Positions 21,872-32,195 of a stretch of DNA of 64,000 nucleotides are shown here, piece after piece. The stretch is from Streptococcus sanguinis (GTDB lineage Bacteria; Bacillota; Bacilli; Lactobacillales; Streptococcaceae). Location: NCBI RefSeq assembly GCF_001078705.1, contig NZ_CDMW01000001.1, positions 501,106-565,105 on the forward strand, in the 5' to 3' direction. The position numbers and the translations under genes are program-made. Numbering within the stretch: position 1 is the first letter of the stretch; every line of letters begins with the position of its first letter. Under the pieces are notes generated by a model. The model searched no databases. It was not told the origin of the DNA and worked only from the letters and a program-made list of their open reading frames with translations.

Positions 21872-24664
21872 ATGAAACTGAAAGAAACACTCAATCTTGG
21901 GAAAACTGCTTTCCCTATGCGGGCCGGTCTTCCAAATAAGGAGCCAATCTGGCAAAAGGAATGGGAACAAGCTAAGCTGTATCAACGCCGTCAGGAATTG
22001 AATGAAGGCAAGCCACATTTTGTCCTACATGATGGCCCTCCTTATGCTAACGGGAATATTCACGTTGGCCACGCCATGAACCATATTTCTAAAGATATTA
22101 TCATTCGTTCAAAATCCATGACTGGTTTTTATGCACCGTATATTCCAGGTTGGGATACACATGGTTTGCCAATCGAGCAAGTCTTGGCAAAGCAAGGTGT
22201 CAAACGTAAAGAAATGGACTTGGTTGAGTACTTGAAACTTTGCCATGAATACGCTCTTTCTCAAGTGTACAAACAACGTGATGATTTCAAGCGCTTAGGT
22301 ATGTCAGGTGATTGGGAAAATCTATATGTGACCTTAACTCCCGATTATGAAGCCGCTCAGATCCGCGTCTTTGGCGAAATGGCTAAAAAAGGTTATATCT
22401 ATCGTGGCGCTAAGCCCGTTTACTGGTCTTGGTCTTCTGAGTCAGCTTTGGCTGAAGCGGAAATTGAATACCATGATTTGGTTTCCACATCTCTTTACTA
22501 TGCCAACCGAGTTAAAGACGGAAAAGGGGTACTGGACACAGATACTTACATCGTCGTATGGACAACAACTCCATTTACCATTACAGCTTCCCGTGGTTTG
22601 ACAGTTGGAGCAGATATTGACTATGTTTTGGTCCAGCCTGCGGGTGAAAGTCGCAAGTTTATTGTAGCGTCTGAATTGTTGAATAGCCTATCTGAGAAAT
22701 TTAGCTGGGCCGATGTTCAAGTTTTAGCTACCTACCGTGGTCAAGAATTGAACCAGATCGTGACGGCTCACCCATGGGATACTGCTGTAGATGAGTTGGT
22801 CATTTTGGGTGACCACGTTACGACAGACTCTGGTACTGGTATCGTTCATACAGCGCCTGGTTTTGGTGAGGATGACTACCATGTCGGTGTAGCCAATGGA
22901 CTGGAAGTTGCTGTAACCGTCAACGAGCGTGGTATCATGATGGAAAATGCCGGTCCTGACTTTGAAGGCCAGTTCTATGATAAGGTTGTGCCAACGGTTA
23001 TTGAAAAGCTTGGTGATTTGCTCCTTGCTCAGGAAGAAATTTCTCACTCTTATCCATTTGACTGGCGTACTAAGAAGCCAATCATCTGGCGGGCAGTACC
23101 ACAGTGGTTTGCATCTGTTTCTAAATTCCGTCAAGAAATTTTAGATGAAATTGAAAAGGTTAAATTCCATTCTGAATGGGGGAAAGTACGCCTCTACAAT
23201 ATGATTCGTGACCGTGGTGACTGGGTTATCTCTCGTCAGCGAGCTTGGGGAGTGCCATTGCCAATCTTCTATGCCGAAGACGGAACGCCAATCATGACGG
23301 CAGAAACCATCGAACACGTGGCTCAGCTCTTTGAGGAGCACGGCTCTATCGTCTGGTGGAAGCGTGAAGCCAAGGACTTACTTCCAACTGGCTTTACTCA
23401 TCCAGGTTCTCCAAACGGCGAGTTTACTAAGGAAACGGATATCATGGACGTTTGGTTTGACTCAGGTTCATCATGGAATGGGGTTTTGGTTAACCGTCCA
23501 GAATTGACTTATCCGGCTGATCTTTACCTAGAAGGCTCTGACCAATACCGTGGTTGGTTTAACTCATCTCTTATCACATCAGTTGCTAACCATGGCGTGG
23601 CTCCTTACAAACAAATCTTGTCACAAGGATTTGCCCTAGATGGTAAGGGTGAAAAGATGTCTAAATCCCTTGGAAATACAATTGCTCCAAGTGATGTGGA
23701 AAAACAATTTGGTGCGGAAATCTTGCGTCTCTGGGTAACCAGTGTAGACTCTAGCAACGACGTTCGTATCTCTATGGATATCTTGAGCCAAGTTTCTGAA
23801 ACCTACCGTAAGATTCGGAATACCTTGCGTTTCTTGATTGCTAATACCTCTGACTTTAATCCAGTTGAGGATGCTGTAGCTTACCAAGAGCTTCGTTCTG
23901 TTGATAAATACATGACTATCCGCTTCAATCAATTAGTAGACACTATTCGCAAGGCTTACGCAGACTTTGAGTTTCTGACAATTTATAAAGCGATTGTCAA
24001 CTTTGTGACCGTTGATTTGTCCGCTTTCTATCTGGACTTTGCCAAAGATGTCGTCTATATCGAAGCAGCTAAATCATTGGAACGTCGTCAGATGCAGACT
24101 GTCTTCTATGATATTTTGGTCAAGATTACTAAGCTGTTGACACCAATTCTGCCGCACACAGCAGAAGAAATCTGGTCTTACCTAGAGCACGAAAAGGAAG
24201 AATTTGTTCAGTTATCCGAATTGCCAGAAGCTCAGACTTTCCCAAATCAAGAAGAAATCTTGGACACTTGGGCCGCCTTTATGGATTTCCGCAGTCAGGC
24301 TCAGAAAGCCTTGGAAGAAGCCCGCAATGAGAAGTTTATCGGGAAATCATTGGAAGCACACCTGACTGTCTATCCGAATGAAGTCATCAAGACCTTGCTG
24401 GAAGCGGTCAACAGCGATGTGGCTCAGCTTCTTATCGTTTCTCAATTAACGATTGCTGAAGGACCTGCTCCAGAAGGCGCTCTAGTCTTTGAAGATGTGG
24501 CTTTTGTCGTAGAGCATGCGCAGGGGCAAGTCTGTGAACGTTGCCGTCGCAATGACACAACAGTTAAAGAGCGCAGTTATCAAGCCCTTGTCTGTGACCA
24601 CTGTGCAGAAATTTTAGAAGAAAATTTTGCTCAAACTGTCTCAGAAGGCTTTGAGAGCAAGTAA
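21872..24664 (+). CDS. ileS: Isoleucyl-tRNA synthetase
   Basis: 930 residues, the usual size for Gram-positive IleRS. Class I signature HVGH in [15 protein letters not shown], the CP1 editing domain ([14 protein letters not shown]), and the KMSKS loop [10 protein letters not shown]. The C-terminal zinc module is CERCRRND and CDHC. It is preceded by the isoleucine T-box and RBS AGAGGAA, and followed by its own terminator. Confidence 0.98.
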   Translation: MKLKETLNLGKTAFPMRAGLPNKEPIWQKEWEQAKLYQRRQELNEGKPHFVLHDGPPYANGNIHVGHAMNHISKDIIIRSKSMTGFYAPYIPGWDTHGLPIEQVLAKQGVKRKEMDLVEYLKLCHEYALSQVYKQRDDFKRLGMSGDWENLYVTLTPDYEAAQIRVFGEMAKKGYIYRGAKPVYWSWSSESALAEAEIEYHDLVSTSLYYANRVKDGKGVLDTDTYIVVWTTTPFTITASRGLTVGADIDYVLVQPAGESRKFIVASELLNSLSEKFSWADVQVLATYRGQELNQIVTAHPWDTAVDELVILGDHVTTDSGTGIVHTAPGFGEDDYHVGVANGLEVAVTVNERGIMMENAGPDFEGQFYDKVVPTVIEKLGDLLLAQEEISHSYPFDWRTKKPIIWRAVPQWFASVSKFRQEILDEIEKVKFHSEWGKVRLYNMIRDRGDWVISRQRAWGVPLPIFYAEDGTPIMTAETIEHVAQLFEEHGSIVWWKREAKDLLPTGFTHPGSPNGEFTKETDIMDVWFDSGSSWNGVLVNRPELTYPADLYLEGSDQYRGWFNSSLITSVANHGVAPYKQILSQGFALDGKGEKMSKSLGNTIAPSDVEKQFGAEILRLWVTSVDSSNDVRISMDILSQVSETYRKIRNTLRFLIANTSDFNPVEDAVAYQELRSVDKYMTIRFNQLVDTIRKAYADFEFLTIYKAIVNFVTVDLSAFYLDFAKDVVYIEAAKSLERRQMQTVFYDILVKITKLLTPILPHTAEEIWSYLEHEKEEFVQLSELPEAQTFPNQEEILDTWAAFMDFRSQAQKALEEARNEKFIGKSLEAHLTVYPNEVIKTLLEAVNSDVAQLLIVSQLTIAEGPAPEGALVFEDVAFVVEHAQGQVCERCRRNDTTVKERSYQALVCDHCAEILEENFAQTVSEGFESK

Positions 24665-24677
24665 GTTTCCAAAATAA

Positions 24678-24713
24678 AAAATGGCTTTGCCCTTTAGTGG
24701 TAAGCCATTTTTT
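24678..24713 (+). terminator. Terminator after ileS
   Basis: AAAATGGCTT pairs with AAGCCATTTT around a 14-base loop, followed by further T. Confidence 0.85.
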
Positions 24714-24756
24714 AGATAGATTTGAGGATGTTTTGGTTTGGAGCTAGATTAGAAGA

Positions 24757-24786
24757 AAGAAACAGTTGCATTTACAACTGTTTCTT
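24757..24786. promoter_or_regulatory. 12-base perfect hairpin downstream of the MarR gene, containing a shared 13-mer
   Basis: AAGAAACAGTTG pairs with CAACTGTTTCTT around CATTTA. On the minus strand a T-rich run follows, so it can terminate the MarR-type gene. It also contains AGTTGCATTTACA (24764-24776), which recurs at 25228-25240 in the promoter of the same gene. Confidence 0.6.
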
Positions 24787-24796
24787 GTTATACTAG

Positions 24797-25213
24797 TTAT
24801 ACCTTAGGAGTGTCTATTTTAGCTAGAATGTTTTGGAGCTGAAAGAGCTCAGAGGAAGTCAGTTGCTGCAGCGCCTGACTGGCGTAGGTATTTTCAAAGC
24901 CAATCAGCTGGTCATAGAGTTTGAGAGCCTGATTGCTAGGATAGAGCTCTTTGAACTTCTTATTTTGAGCTTTGGTCTTTTTGGTAATCAAGCCCCTATC
25001 TTCCAGCTTTCCTAGGGATCGACTGAGCGTGGTCTTGTCAATCTGCACCATCTCTGCCAGTTGTGATTGGCTGAGACCTTCATTTTCGACGATGCGAATG
25101 AGCAGTAGAAACAAATTATTGTCTAGGCCATAGTTACCGGCTTTCTGATTCATTTTCATCATGGCCTGTCTGGAAATAAAGCCCATTTGACGGAAAAGTT
25201 GACGGTAATCCAT
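24797..25213 (-). CDS. MarR family transcriptional regulator
   Basis: 138 residues from the ATG at 25213, chosen because AAGGAG lies 6 bases upstream of it; an upstream in-frame start at 25252 would enclose the promoter. The winged helix reads GLSQSQLAEMVQIDKTTLSRSLGKLEDRGLI in two overlapping parts (about residues 45-75). Flanking helices form the dimer. It is divergent from a frameshifted acetyltransferase. The ligand is unknown; it lacks the His/Cys pattern expected of the zinc regulator AdcR. Confidence 0.88.
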   Translation of the reverse strand: MDYRQLFRQMGFISRQAMMKMNQKAGNYGLDNNLFLLLIRIVENEGLSQSQLAEMVQIDKTTLSRSLGKLEDRGLITKKTKAQNKKFKELYPSNQALKLYDQLIGFENTYASQALQQLTSSELFQLQNILAKIDTPKV

Positions 25214-25227
25214 AGGAACTCCTTGAT

Positions 25228-25250
25228 AGTTGCATTTACACTTATTATAC
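25228..25250 (-). promoter_or_regulatory. Promoter of the MarR gene with candidate operator
   Basis: On the minus strand TATAAT (complement of 25244-25249) is a -10 element. The 13-mer AGTTGCATTTACA at 25228-25240, with partial GTTG/CAAC symmetry, covers the expected transcription start. The same 13-mer lies downstream of the gene, consistent with autoregulation. Confidence 0.5.
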
Positions 25251-25274
25251 ATTAAAAAGATAGAGGAAACAAGT

Positions 25275-25708
25275 ATGTGGTCTAGGAAAAAATTAACTGA
25301 GCTGAACCCGATAGAATTTTATCAAATCTTAAAATTGCGCATTGACACCTTTGTGGTGGAGCAGGAGCGCCTCTATCATGAACTGGATGAGAAAGACCTA
25401 GAAGCAGTGCATGTTTACCATGCTAATGGAAAAGGGGAAATTGATGCTTATGCTCGGGTCTTTGAAGAGGGAGTGCATTTAGTCTTTGGTCGAGTGGTTA
25501 CAGCTCGGTCTGTACGAGGACAGGGCTTGGGGGACAGCTTATCAGAGAGATTTTACAATTATGTGCTGAAAAATGGCCAAGAAAGGAAATTGAAATAGAG
25601 GCTCAGGAGCAGGTGGCTGCTCTCTATGAAAAGTATGGCTTCAAGTCAGTTGGCCAACCCTTTATTTTTGAATCCACACCTCACATTACCATGATCTATA
25701 AACAATAA
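25275..25708 (+). pseudogene. ElaA-like GNAT acetyltransferase, broken by a one-base frameshift
   Basis: The first frame (25275-25598) encodes an ElaA-type N-terminus (FYQILKLRIDTFVVEQ and the acetyl-CoA motif RGQGLGDSL), then terminates early. From about 25574 the +2 frame continues with KEIEIEAQEQVAALYEKYGF and PFIFESTPHITMIYKQ, the expected family C-terminus, ending TAA 25706-25708. The break falls at a run of five A (25569-25573); six A would restore one frame of about 144 residues. It could be a true mutation, a slippage-switchable gene or an assembly error. Confidence 0.85.
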
Positions 25709-25737
25709 AAAAACTAAGGCCAGGCCTTAGTTTTTAC
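25706..25737. terminator. Bidirectional terminator
   Basis: AAAACTAAGGC pairs with GCCTTAGTTTT around CAG, with A and T runs on either side. It serves the acetyltransferase gene and the convergent DUF1827 gene. Confidence 0.9.
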
Positions 25738-26036
25738 TGTTTAACAGGGATGGAAATTTCGATTAGATTATTAGCGTAAATCGTTCGGATAGCAGCTTTA
25801 TCAATAGCATTTGCATCAATTTTTCTCTTCAAGAAAAATTCTCTAATTTTTTCGATTTCCTGTTCGCGTACAGCACGGTGCATGTTTGAAATCAAAATTT
25901 CATAGTGAAGAGGAGCTTGTGTAAAAACAACATCGCTGTTTCCAGCAGAATAAACTTCGACTAATATCGCATCGGTGCTTTCCAATTGGCTTTTGACAAG
26001 GTCAGCATGACTGTTTGTTGTATTAATAAGCTTCAT
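25734..26036 (-). CDS. DUF1827 family protein
   Basis: 100 residues beginning MKLINTTNSHADLVKSQLES. It matches my memory of the lactic-acid-bacterial DUF1827 family; no catalytic motif is apparent and it appears soluble. AGGAGGAAA directly precedes the start on the minus strand. The Nudix gene lies upstream on the same strand, 67 bases away, so co-transcription is possible. Confidence 0.78.
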   Translation of the reverse strand: MKLINTTNSHADLVKSQLESTDAILVEVYSAGNSDVVFTQAPLHYEILISNMHRAVREQEIEKIREFFLKRKIDANAIDKAAIRTIYANNLIEISIPVKQ

Positions 26037-26103
26037 ACGATTTCCTCCTGCTTTATACCTGCTATTATTATAACATGTTTGCTATAAATTGTGAATGATT
26101 TCT

Positions 26104-26553
26104 TTAAGCTTTAAGCGCATTTTTCCAAGCTTGGATACCCCATTTATGGCTGCCGCGTTTGAGTGTTTCAATAGCTTCTTCGACTGGGAACCAGGCAAGC
26201 TGATTGAAATCTTCCAGCGGTTTTTGGACTTCTTGGAAAGAGGTGACCTCATACAGGTAGGCTGGGTTGTAAAAATAGGTGTCGCGATGGCGGGAGTAAA
26301 AATATTCATCAGCTTGTCCAAGATAGCGTCCAAGCTGGGCTGTGAACCCAAGTTCTTCCATCAGCTCGCGTTCAAGGGCAGTCTGATGGTTTTCCCCATC
26401 TTCAATCTCTCCACCGGGCAGAAACCAAGCCCCGTTAGGCGCCTGGACCAAAATAATCTTTTCTTTCTTTTCGTCTGGGATAACGGCATAAACTCCGTAG
26501 CGGGTCACATATTCTACATTTGCTTCCTTTTCACCAAAGGTTGGATTTGTCAT
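26104..26553 (-). CDS. Nudix hydrolase (MutT-like)
   Basis: 149 residues. The Nudix box is complete: G-x5-E-x7-R-E-x2-E-E-x-G as GGEIEDGENHQTALERELME followed by ELGF (about residues 47-70), with PNGAWFLPGGE just before. It hydrolyses a nucleoside diphosphate linked to some moiety X. Substrate cannot be told; oxidised dGTP is only one option. Confidence 0.93.
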   Translation of the reverse strand: MTNPTFGEKEANVEYVTRYGVYAVIPDEKKEKIILVQAPNGAWFLPGGEIEDGENHQTALERELMEELGFTAQLGRYLGQADEYFYSRHRDTYFYNPAYLYEVTSFQEVQKPLEDFNQLAWFPVEEAIETLKRGSHKWGIQAWKNALKA

Positions 26554-26657
26554 TCTAATATCCTCAATCTCTAGTCAGTTTACTATCTATCATAATGGAC
26601 TAAGGACCAGCTGTCAAGAATTTACTCAGTTTATTGGACAGAAAAAGAATGATAGTC

Positions 26658-26679
26658 TTTGAAAGAAATCTCTTTCAAA
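26658..26679. promoter_or_regulatory. Inverted repeat between the Nudix and second WYL genes
   Basis: TTTGAAAG and CTTTCAAA with a 6-base spacer, in the 225-base divergent gap. It could be an operator for the WYL regulator 100 bases away; it has no resemblance to the palindrome of the first WYL locus. Confidence 0.4.
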
Positions 26680-26778
26680 TGATAAATTCCTTCCTCCGAC
26701 CGTTTAAAAAAACTCCTCTTTATAGGAATGGTAAAACATTTATAGAAGAAATTGTTATAATAGTAGCGAGGTGGTTTT

Positions 26779-27678
26779 ATGACAGAAAGCAGACTTTTTA
26801 AAATCTTATATCTTCTTTTAGAGCAAGGCAGCACAACAGCTCCCGAATTGGCCTCACTATTTGAAGTATCTATTCGGACCATCTATCGAGATGTAGACAA
26901 GCTGAGTTTGGTAGGAATCCCCATATACTGCAGCCCAGGCAAGGGCGGGGGCATTTTTCTGATGAAGGATTTTGTCTTAGACAAAGCCTTGTTTTCAGAG
27001 TCTGAGAGGGATGAGCTATTAGCTGCTCTTCAAGGCTTCCAGATTCTAACAGATGGCGAGCAAGTAGAGACCTTGTCTAAGCTGCAGTCCTTGTTTCAAG
27101 TTCAGGCAACTTTCTGGCTGGAGGTGGATTTCACTGACTGGCGCAAGAAAGCAGATCAGAAAGAACTGTTTGATATGATTAAGCAGGCGATCTTGCAAAG
27201 AAGAGTCTTGTCGTTTTTTTACTTGAATGGGCGGGGAGAAAGAGAGCAGCGCAAGATAGAGGCACTGAAGTTAGTATTTAAAAGTCAAGATTGGTATGTT
27301 GCTGGCTTTTGTCGTTTAAGACAAGCTCCGCGATTTTTTAAACTCAACAGAATGAGAGACTGTCAGATGTTAGAGGAACGATTTAAGCAGAGAGTCTTGG
27401 ATGAGAAATTTAGTCCTGAAGAGCGGCTAGGAGGCACTGTAAAAGTCCTCTTGAAATTTGACCGGAAGCATGCCTTTAGAGTGTACGAGGAGTTTTCAGA
27501 AGCAGAGATAGAGGAGACTGATGGGAGCCTTTCTGTCCAAACGCATTTACCGAGTCACGATAGTCTTTATACCTACTTGCTATCCTTTTTGGATGGAGTT
27601 GAAATCATGGAGCCGCCTCGGTTACGGGAAGAATTCAAAGAAAAGTTAAAAGCTATTGCCGATATTTATAAAAGCTGA
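26779..27678 (+). CDS. WYL-domain transcriptional regulator (HTH_11), second copy
   Basis: 299 residues, the same length and layout as the product of 4780-5679: a winged helix (ASLFEVSIRTIYRDVDKL), then GGGIFLMKDF, and a WYL core ending KSQDWYVAGFC. Sequence similarity between the two is clear along the whole length (for example LxxLFxVSxRTIxRDxDxLSLxGIPxY). It precedes another GyrI-like gene, so the regulator-plus-binding-protein pairing occurs twice here. GAGGTGG precedes the ATG. Confidence 0.92.
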   Translation: MTESRLFKILYLLLEQGSTTAPELASLFEVSIRTIYRDVDKLSLVGIPIYCSPGKGGGIFLMKDFVLDKALFSESERDELLAALQGFQILTDGEQVETLSKLQSLFQVQATFWLEVDFTDWRKKADQKELFDMIKQAILQRRVLSFFYLNGRGEREQRKIEALKLVFKSQDWYVAGFCRLRQAPRFFKLNRMRDCQMLEERFKQRVLDEKFSPEERLGGTVKVLLKFDRKHAFRVYEEFSEAEIEETDGSLSVQTHLPSHDSLYTYLLSFLDGVEIMEPPRLREEFKEKLKAIADIYKS

Positions 27679-27700
27679 CAGAGGTTGTCAGCTTTTCTTT
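27672..27700 (+). terminator. Terminator overlapping the stop of the second WYL gene
   Basis: AAGCTGACA pairs with TGTCAGCTT around GAGGT, followed by TTCTTT. It separates the regulator from the GyrI-like gene. Confidence 0.8.
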
Positions 27701-27737
27701 GCTATACTGTTTGTAGTAAAGAAAGGAGGGCTCTCTC

Positions 27738-28352
27738 ATGAAATATGAATGGAGAAAAACCAATCGAGAAATCTATCAAATCAAGTCTGTACCTTGTCTC
27801 ATAAATCTTCCTGCCCAGTCTTTTATCATGATTGACGGCAAGGGCAATCCTAATGCTGCTGACTTTTCGGAACGAGTTGGTGCTCTGTACAGCTTAGCCT
27901 ATGCTATCAAGATGAACTACAAAAAGACAGCGTCTGAGCAAGAATTTACTGATTTTACAGTTTATCCCTTGGAAGGACTTTGGCAGCAAGAGCAAGCAGG
28001 AGAACTCATTAAAGAAGAATTGATTTATACTATTATGATTGGGCAGCCGGACTTTATCACTGGAGAGATGGTGAAAAAGGCCCTAGAACAAGTTCGTGTC
28101 AAAAAGCCTAATCCTCTCTATGATGAGATTCGTTTTGAAGAAATGACGGAAGGAGTGTGTGTCGCCATGCTGCACCTAGGACCTTTTGACGAAGAACCTC
28201 AATCCTTCGCTAAAATGGATGCCTTTTGCCAGAATCACCAGCTGACACGGATTTCAAACACTCATAGGGAAATCTATCTCAATAATCTGAATCGGACAGA
28301 ACCTAGCAAGCTGAAAACAATTCTGCGCTACAAGGTTCAGAAGGATAAATAA
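27738..28352 (+). CDS. GyrI-like effector-binding domain protein (COG4832 type)
   Basis: 204 residues starting MKYEWRKTNREIYQ, with FIMIDGKGNPNAADF and LEGLWQQ in the first lobe and CVAMLHLGPFDEEPQSFAKM in the second. This is the two-repeat GyrI-like fold described for stand-alone small-molecule-binding (and in some cases hydrolase) proteins. AAAGGAGGG precedes the ATG. The WYL gene upstream is its likely controller; the ligand is unknown. Confidence 0.85.
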   Translation: MKYEWRKTNREIYQIKSVPCLINLPAQSFIMIDGKGNPNAADFSERVGALYSLAYAIKMNYKKTASEQEFTDFTVYPLEGLWQQEQAGELIKEELIYTIMIGQPDFITGEMVKKALEQVRVKKPNPLYDEIRFEEMTEGVCVAMLHLGPFDEEPQSFAKMDAFCQNHQLTRISNTHREIYLNNLNRTEPSKLKTILRYKVQKDK

Positions 28353-28355
28353 AGA

Positions 28356-28393
28356 AATAGAGCAGAAAACAGTTAGTTTTCTGCTCTATTTTG
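28356..28393. terminator. Bidirectional terminator between the GyrI-like gene and clpE
   Basis: AAATAGAGCAGAAAAC pairs with GTTTTCTGCTCTATTT around AGTTA. Confidence 0.92.
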
Positions 28394-28400
28394 TCGAAAT

Positions 28401-30671
28401 TCATTTTTCTTCTTGAGATGAATGAACGGACTCTGTGCTTTCAGTTTTCTTGGCTGACTTGATGAGAATCTTGCCATTGCTGGTCATGATAGCTTTGAGC
28501 TCTTTTTCGCTTGGATTTTCCAGATAAAAGTCAGTAATAGCATCTTCGATATGGTCCTGAATGGTACGGCGCAGTGGGCGAGCGCCCATTTTTGGATCGT
28601 AGCCCAGGTCAACCAATTTTTCCTTGACCTTCTCCGTAACATCCAGATGAATGTCATTGGTTGCCAAACGTTGATTAACATCGTCCAGCATAAGGTTGAC
28701 GATTTGCAGCAGGTTGTCCTTGCTGAGCGCCTGGAATTCGATAATACCGTCAAAGCGGTTCATAAACTCAGGACTGAAGAAGTTGCCCAATTCACCTAAG
28801 ACGGAGTTGGTGCGGCCTTCACGCGCTGCTCCAAAGCCAACGCTAGCTTCAGCTTTGCCAGTTCCGGCATTGGATGTCATGATGATAATGGTGTCTTTGA
28901 AGCTGACAGTCCGGCCTTGACCATCGGTCAGGCGGCCATCATCGAGAACCTGCAGGAACATGTGCATAACATCGGGATGGGCCTTTTCCACCTCATCCAG
29001 CAGAATGAGCGAGTAGGGATTACGACGGACGCGCTCAGTCAATTGACCAGCTTCATCATAGCCAACATAGCCCGGAGGGGCGCCAACCAGCTTGGCCACG
29101 CTGTGTTTTTCCATATATTCACTCATATCAAAGCGAATCATGCTGTTAGCCGAGCCAAATAGCTCAATGGCTAGTTGCTTAGACAGCTCGGTCTTACCGA
29201 CACCAGTTGGTCCGACAAAGAGGAAGCTGCCGATTGGGCGATTAGGACTTCCTAGTCCGACCCGGTTGCGGCGGATAGCCTTGGCAATCTTATCTACGGC
29301 ATCGTCTTGACCGATGACATGAGCCTTTAAGTCACTGGCAAGATTGACTAGTTGAGACTGTTCCTTTTCTTTGAGGTCGCCAACTGGGATATTGGTCTTT
29401 TGCTCTACGATGTGCTCAATCGTTTTCTCGCTGATAATCGGAGTGTCCTTGTCTAGCACACTTGTCTGCTGGAGTTCCTTGTACTTGGCAATCTGGTCGC
29501 GGAAGTAAGCCGCTTTCTCGAAATCTTCGTCACGAGTCGCCTGAGCCTTGAGGTTTTCGGCCTCAATCAGACGTTGGTCAATGATCTTGGGATCGACAAA
29601 GTTGAGGGTCAGATTCATCTTAGAACCAGCCTCATCCAAGAGGTCAATAGCCTTGTCTGGCAAGAAGCGATCTTGGATGTAGCGATTGGAGAGAAGCGCA
29701 GCAGCTTCGATGGCCGCATCTGTGTACTTGACGTGATGGTAGTCTTCGTATTTTTTCTGAATTCCTTTGAGTATGGTAATCGTTTCCTCTACCGTTGGCT
29801 CATCTACCTTAACGGGCTGCATGCGGCGCTCCAGTGCAGCATCCTTCTCGATGATACGATATTCGTTTAGGGTGGTCGCTCCGACCATCTGGAGTTCTCC
29901 GCGAGCCAGAGCTGGTTTGAGAATGTTCCCAGCGTCCATATTGCCATCGCCAGCAGAGCCTGCTCCGACAATTTCATGGATTTCATCAATAAAGAGAATG
30001 ACATCCTGACGAGAACGAATTTCATCAATGAGCTTCTGCATCCTCTCCTCAAATTGGCCACGGATACCAGTTCCCTGTACTAAGCTGACAACGTCTAGGC
30101 GGATAACTTCTTTGCCTTGGAGTTTATGAGGCACATCACCATCAACAATCTTCTGGGCCAGGCCTTCCACCACGGCTGTTTTTCCGACTCCTGGCTCTCC
30201 TATGAGAACAGGATTGTTTTTGGTGCGGCGGTTGAGGATTTTAATGACACGGACGATTTCTTCATCACGGCCAATAACAGGGTCAATCTCGCCTCGGCGA
30301 GCCAATTCAGTCACGTTGATACCAAACTCTTCCAGCAGGCCTTTTGGCTTTTGAGGACTTGACTGAGGCTGACCACCCTTGCTAGGATTGGAGCCGTAGC
30401 CGCCACCGCCCCCATAGGCTCCGCCAGATTGGGTAGGAGGAGTAGTTGGTTCCTGAGGCTGTTGGAAATTGCTGAGACTGTTGAAGAAGTCATCGATAGG
30501 ATCTGTTCCGTGATTGTTGGCATTAGCAATTCCACCGAACAAGGAATGTTCGGGGTCTGTTTTCATGATTTGGTAGCAGTTTTGGCACAAATCCACCTGC
30601 TGTTTATGGCCATTTACGTTGGTATAAAGGTGAATCGTGGATTCATTGATTTTACAATTTTGGCAAAGCAT
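28401..30671 (-). CDS. clpE: ATP-dependent Clp protease ATPase subunit ClpE
   Basis: 756 residues. The N-terminal zinc finger typical of ClpE ([10 protein letters not shown] and [10 protein letters not shown]) comes first, then a Gly/Pro/Gln-rich linker (about 60-110). AAA+ module 1 has [13 protein letters not shown], a UVR segment lies between (about 375-410), and AAA+ module 2 has [13 protein letters not shown]. It is a heat-shock unfoldase that feeds ClpP. A CtsR operator lies in its promoter. Confidence 0.97.
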   Translation of the reverse strand: MLCQNCKINESTIHLYTNVNGHKQQVDLCQNCYQIMKTDPEHSLFGGIANANNHGTDPIDDFFNSLSNFQQPQEPTTPPTQSGGAYGGGGGYGSNPSKGGQPQSSPQKPKGLLEEFGINVTELARRGEIDPVIGRDEEIVRVIKILNRRTKNNPVLIGEPGVGKTAVVEGLAQKIVDGDVPHKLQGKEVIRLDVVSLVQGTGIRGQFEERMQKLIDEIRSRQDVILFIDEIHEIVGAGSAGDGNMDAGNILKPALARGELQMVGATTLNEYRIIEKDAALERRMQPVKVDEPTVEETITILKGIQKKYEDYHHVKYTDAAIEAAALLSNRYIQDRFLPDKAIDLLDEAGSKMNLTLNFVDPKIIDQRLIEAENLKAQATRDEDFEKAAYFRDQIAKYKELQQTSVLDKDTPIISEKTIEHIVEQKTNIPVGDLKEKEQSQLVNLASDLKAHVIGQDDAVDKIAKAIRRNRVGLGSPNRPIGSFLFVGPTGVGKTELSKQLAIELFGSANSMIRFDMSEYMEKHSVAKLVGAPPGYVGYDEAGQLTERVRRNPYSLILLDEVEKAHPDVMHMFLQVLDDGRLTDGQGRTVSFKDTIIIMTSNAGTGKAEASVGFGAAREGRTNSVLGELGNFFSPEFMNRFDGIIEFQALSKDNLLQIVNLMLDDVNQRLATNDIHLDVTEKVKEKLVDLGYDPKMGARPLRRTIQDHIEDAITDFYLENPSEKELKAIMTSNGKILIKSAKKTESTESVHSSQEEK

Positions 30672-30722
30672 GCAGATACCTCTTTTCTTTTAGTTTGCAA
30701 GCTATTTATAGAAATAATTAAA

Positions 30723-30780
30723 GGTCAAAAATAGTCAAAGTTTTATAGTTTCATTATATCAGTATTCTCGAACTTTGCAA
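30723..30780 (-). promoter_or_regulatory. clpE promoter with CtsR operator
   Basis: On the minus strand TTGCAA (30780-30775) and TATAAT (30758-30753) are spaced by 16 bases. Downstream of the -10, the plus strand reads GGTCAAA-AAT-AGTCAAA at 30723-30739, a full match to the CtsR heptad direct repeat. CtsR should repress clpE until heat stress. Confidence 0.9.
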
Positions 30781-30920
30781 GAATTTACTACAAAATCCTC
30801 CCTTAGACCGAGCAGAATGAAAACAAATTCTTGAAAAATTACAAAAAATTGGCTTTTAGTGGTATTTCAGTCGCTATTTATGGTAAAATAAGAGGGAACT
30901 AAGTAAATAGGAGAAACAAA

Positions 30921-31151
30921 ATGGAATCACATTTAGTTAGAATTATCAACCGCTTAGAAGCTATGACTAAGGATGGCGGAAATTTAAAACGTAATTTTGA
31001 GCGTGAAGGAGTGGTTGTAGCAGAAGTAGCTTACAGTTACGACGAAGAAAACGGCTCTGTCTTCACCTTGCGTGACGTTGCAGCGCGTGAGACCTATACT
31101 TTCGACAGCATCGATTTGATTGCAATGGAAATTTATGAATTACTCTACTAA
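30921..31151 (+). CDS. ykuJ: YkuJ family (DUF1797) protein
   Basis: 76 residues beginning MESHLVRIINRLEAM, with GVVVAEVAYSYDEENGSVF and a C-terminal SIDLIAMEIYELLY helix. This matches the small YkuJ/DUF1797 family of Firmicutes; its role is unknown. GGAGAAA precedes the start, with GGTAAAATAAG as a -10 region about 30 bases upstream, and a small terminator (31150-31172) follows. Confidence 0.85.
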   Translation: MESHLVRIINRLEAMTKDGGNLKRNFEREGVVVAEVAYSYDEENGSVFTLRDVAARETYTFDSIDLIAMEIYELLY

Positions 31152-31340
31152 AAAGCACTTAGCTGCTTTTTATTTTTACCCTTTTTATCTTATTTTGAAA
31201 AAGATTTAGTAGGTCTGAAAATTATACCACTAGCTGCCAATGAATCCTCGTCTTATAACCTTGTATAAGAAAAAGTTATAGGCTGGGCACAGATTTTTTT
31301 GGTATAATGAAAAAGATAATGAAAAAGAAATGAGAATGAC

Positions 31341-32195
31341 ATGGCGCAGATTATTGATGGTAGAGGTTTGGCAGAGAAGCTTCAGAAAACATTAGCCGAA
31401 AAAACGGCTCGCCTCAAAGAAAAGACAGGTCAGGTACCAGGCTTGGTAGTGATTGTGGTGGGAAATAATCCAGCCAGTCAAATCTACGTGCGTAATAAAG
31501 AGCGCTCAGCCTTGGCCGCTGGCTTTCGGAGTAAGGTAGAACGTCTGCCAGAAGAAACCAGCCAAGAAGAGCTCTTGAGCTTGATTGAAACTTATAATCA
31601 AAATCCTGACTGGCATGGCATTTTAGTCCAGCTGCCCTTGCCAGATCATATCGATGATGAAGCTGTGCTGTTGGCTATTGATCCAGACAAGGATGTTGAT
31701 GGCTTTCATCCCCTTAATATGGGCAAGCTATGGAGCGGCCATCCTGTTATGATTCCGGCTACTCCTGCAGGCATTATGGCAATGTTCCATGAATATGGCG
31801 TTGAACTGGAAGGTAAGCGAGCAGTCGTCATCGGGCGGAGTAATATTGTCGGTAAGCCCATGGCTCAGCTCCTTTTAGCTAAGAATGCGACGGTAACTCT
31901 GACACATTCGCGGACTCACAATCTAGCCAAGACTGCTAAGCGGGCAGATATTTTGGTGGTGGCTATCGGTCGTGGACATTTTGTGACCAAGGACTTTGTC
32001 AAGGAGGGGGCTGTGGTCATTGATGTCGGTATGAACCGAGATGAAAATGGCAAGCTGATTGGCGATGTTAAGTTTGATGAAGTGTCTGAACTTGCCAGCC
32101 TGATTACACCTGTACCTGGAGGTGTTGGCCCTATGACCATTACTATGCTGATGGAGCAGACTTACCAAGCCTTTAAACGGAGTCTTGAATCATGA
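31341..32195 (+). CDS. folD: Methylenetetrahydrofolate dehydrogenase / methenyltetrahydrofolate cyclohydrolase
   Basis: 284 residues. A bifunctional cytosolic enzyme of one-carbon metabolism. [12 protein letters not shown] carries the catalytic Lys of the YxxxK motif, [12 protein letters not shown] the folate site, and [13 protein letters not shown] plus [15 protein letters not shown] the NADP-binding domain. It overlaps the following HAD gene by 4 bases. Confidence 0.97.
   Translation: MAQIIDGRGLAEKLQKTLAEKTARLKEKTGQVPGLVVIVVGNNPASQIYVRNKERSALAAGFRSKVERLPEETSQEELLSLIETYNQNPDWHGILVQLPLPDHIDDEAVLLAIDPDKDVDGFHPLNMGKLWSGHPVMIPATPAGIMAMFHEYGVELEGKRAVVIGRSNIVGKPMAQLLLAKNATVTLTHSRTHNLAKTAKRADILVVAIGRGHFVTKDFVKEGAVVIDVGMNRDENGKLIGDVKFDEVSELASLITPVPGGVGPMTITMLMEQTYQAFKRSLES

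Noticed and set aside
26095-26574. Long open frame antisense to the Nudix gene (159 codons)
   Set aside because: The minus-strand frame has a complete Nudix box; the plus-strand frame has no ribosome site or recognisable motif.
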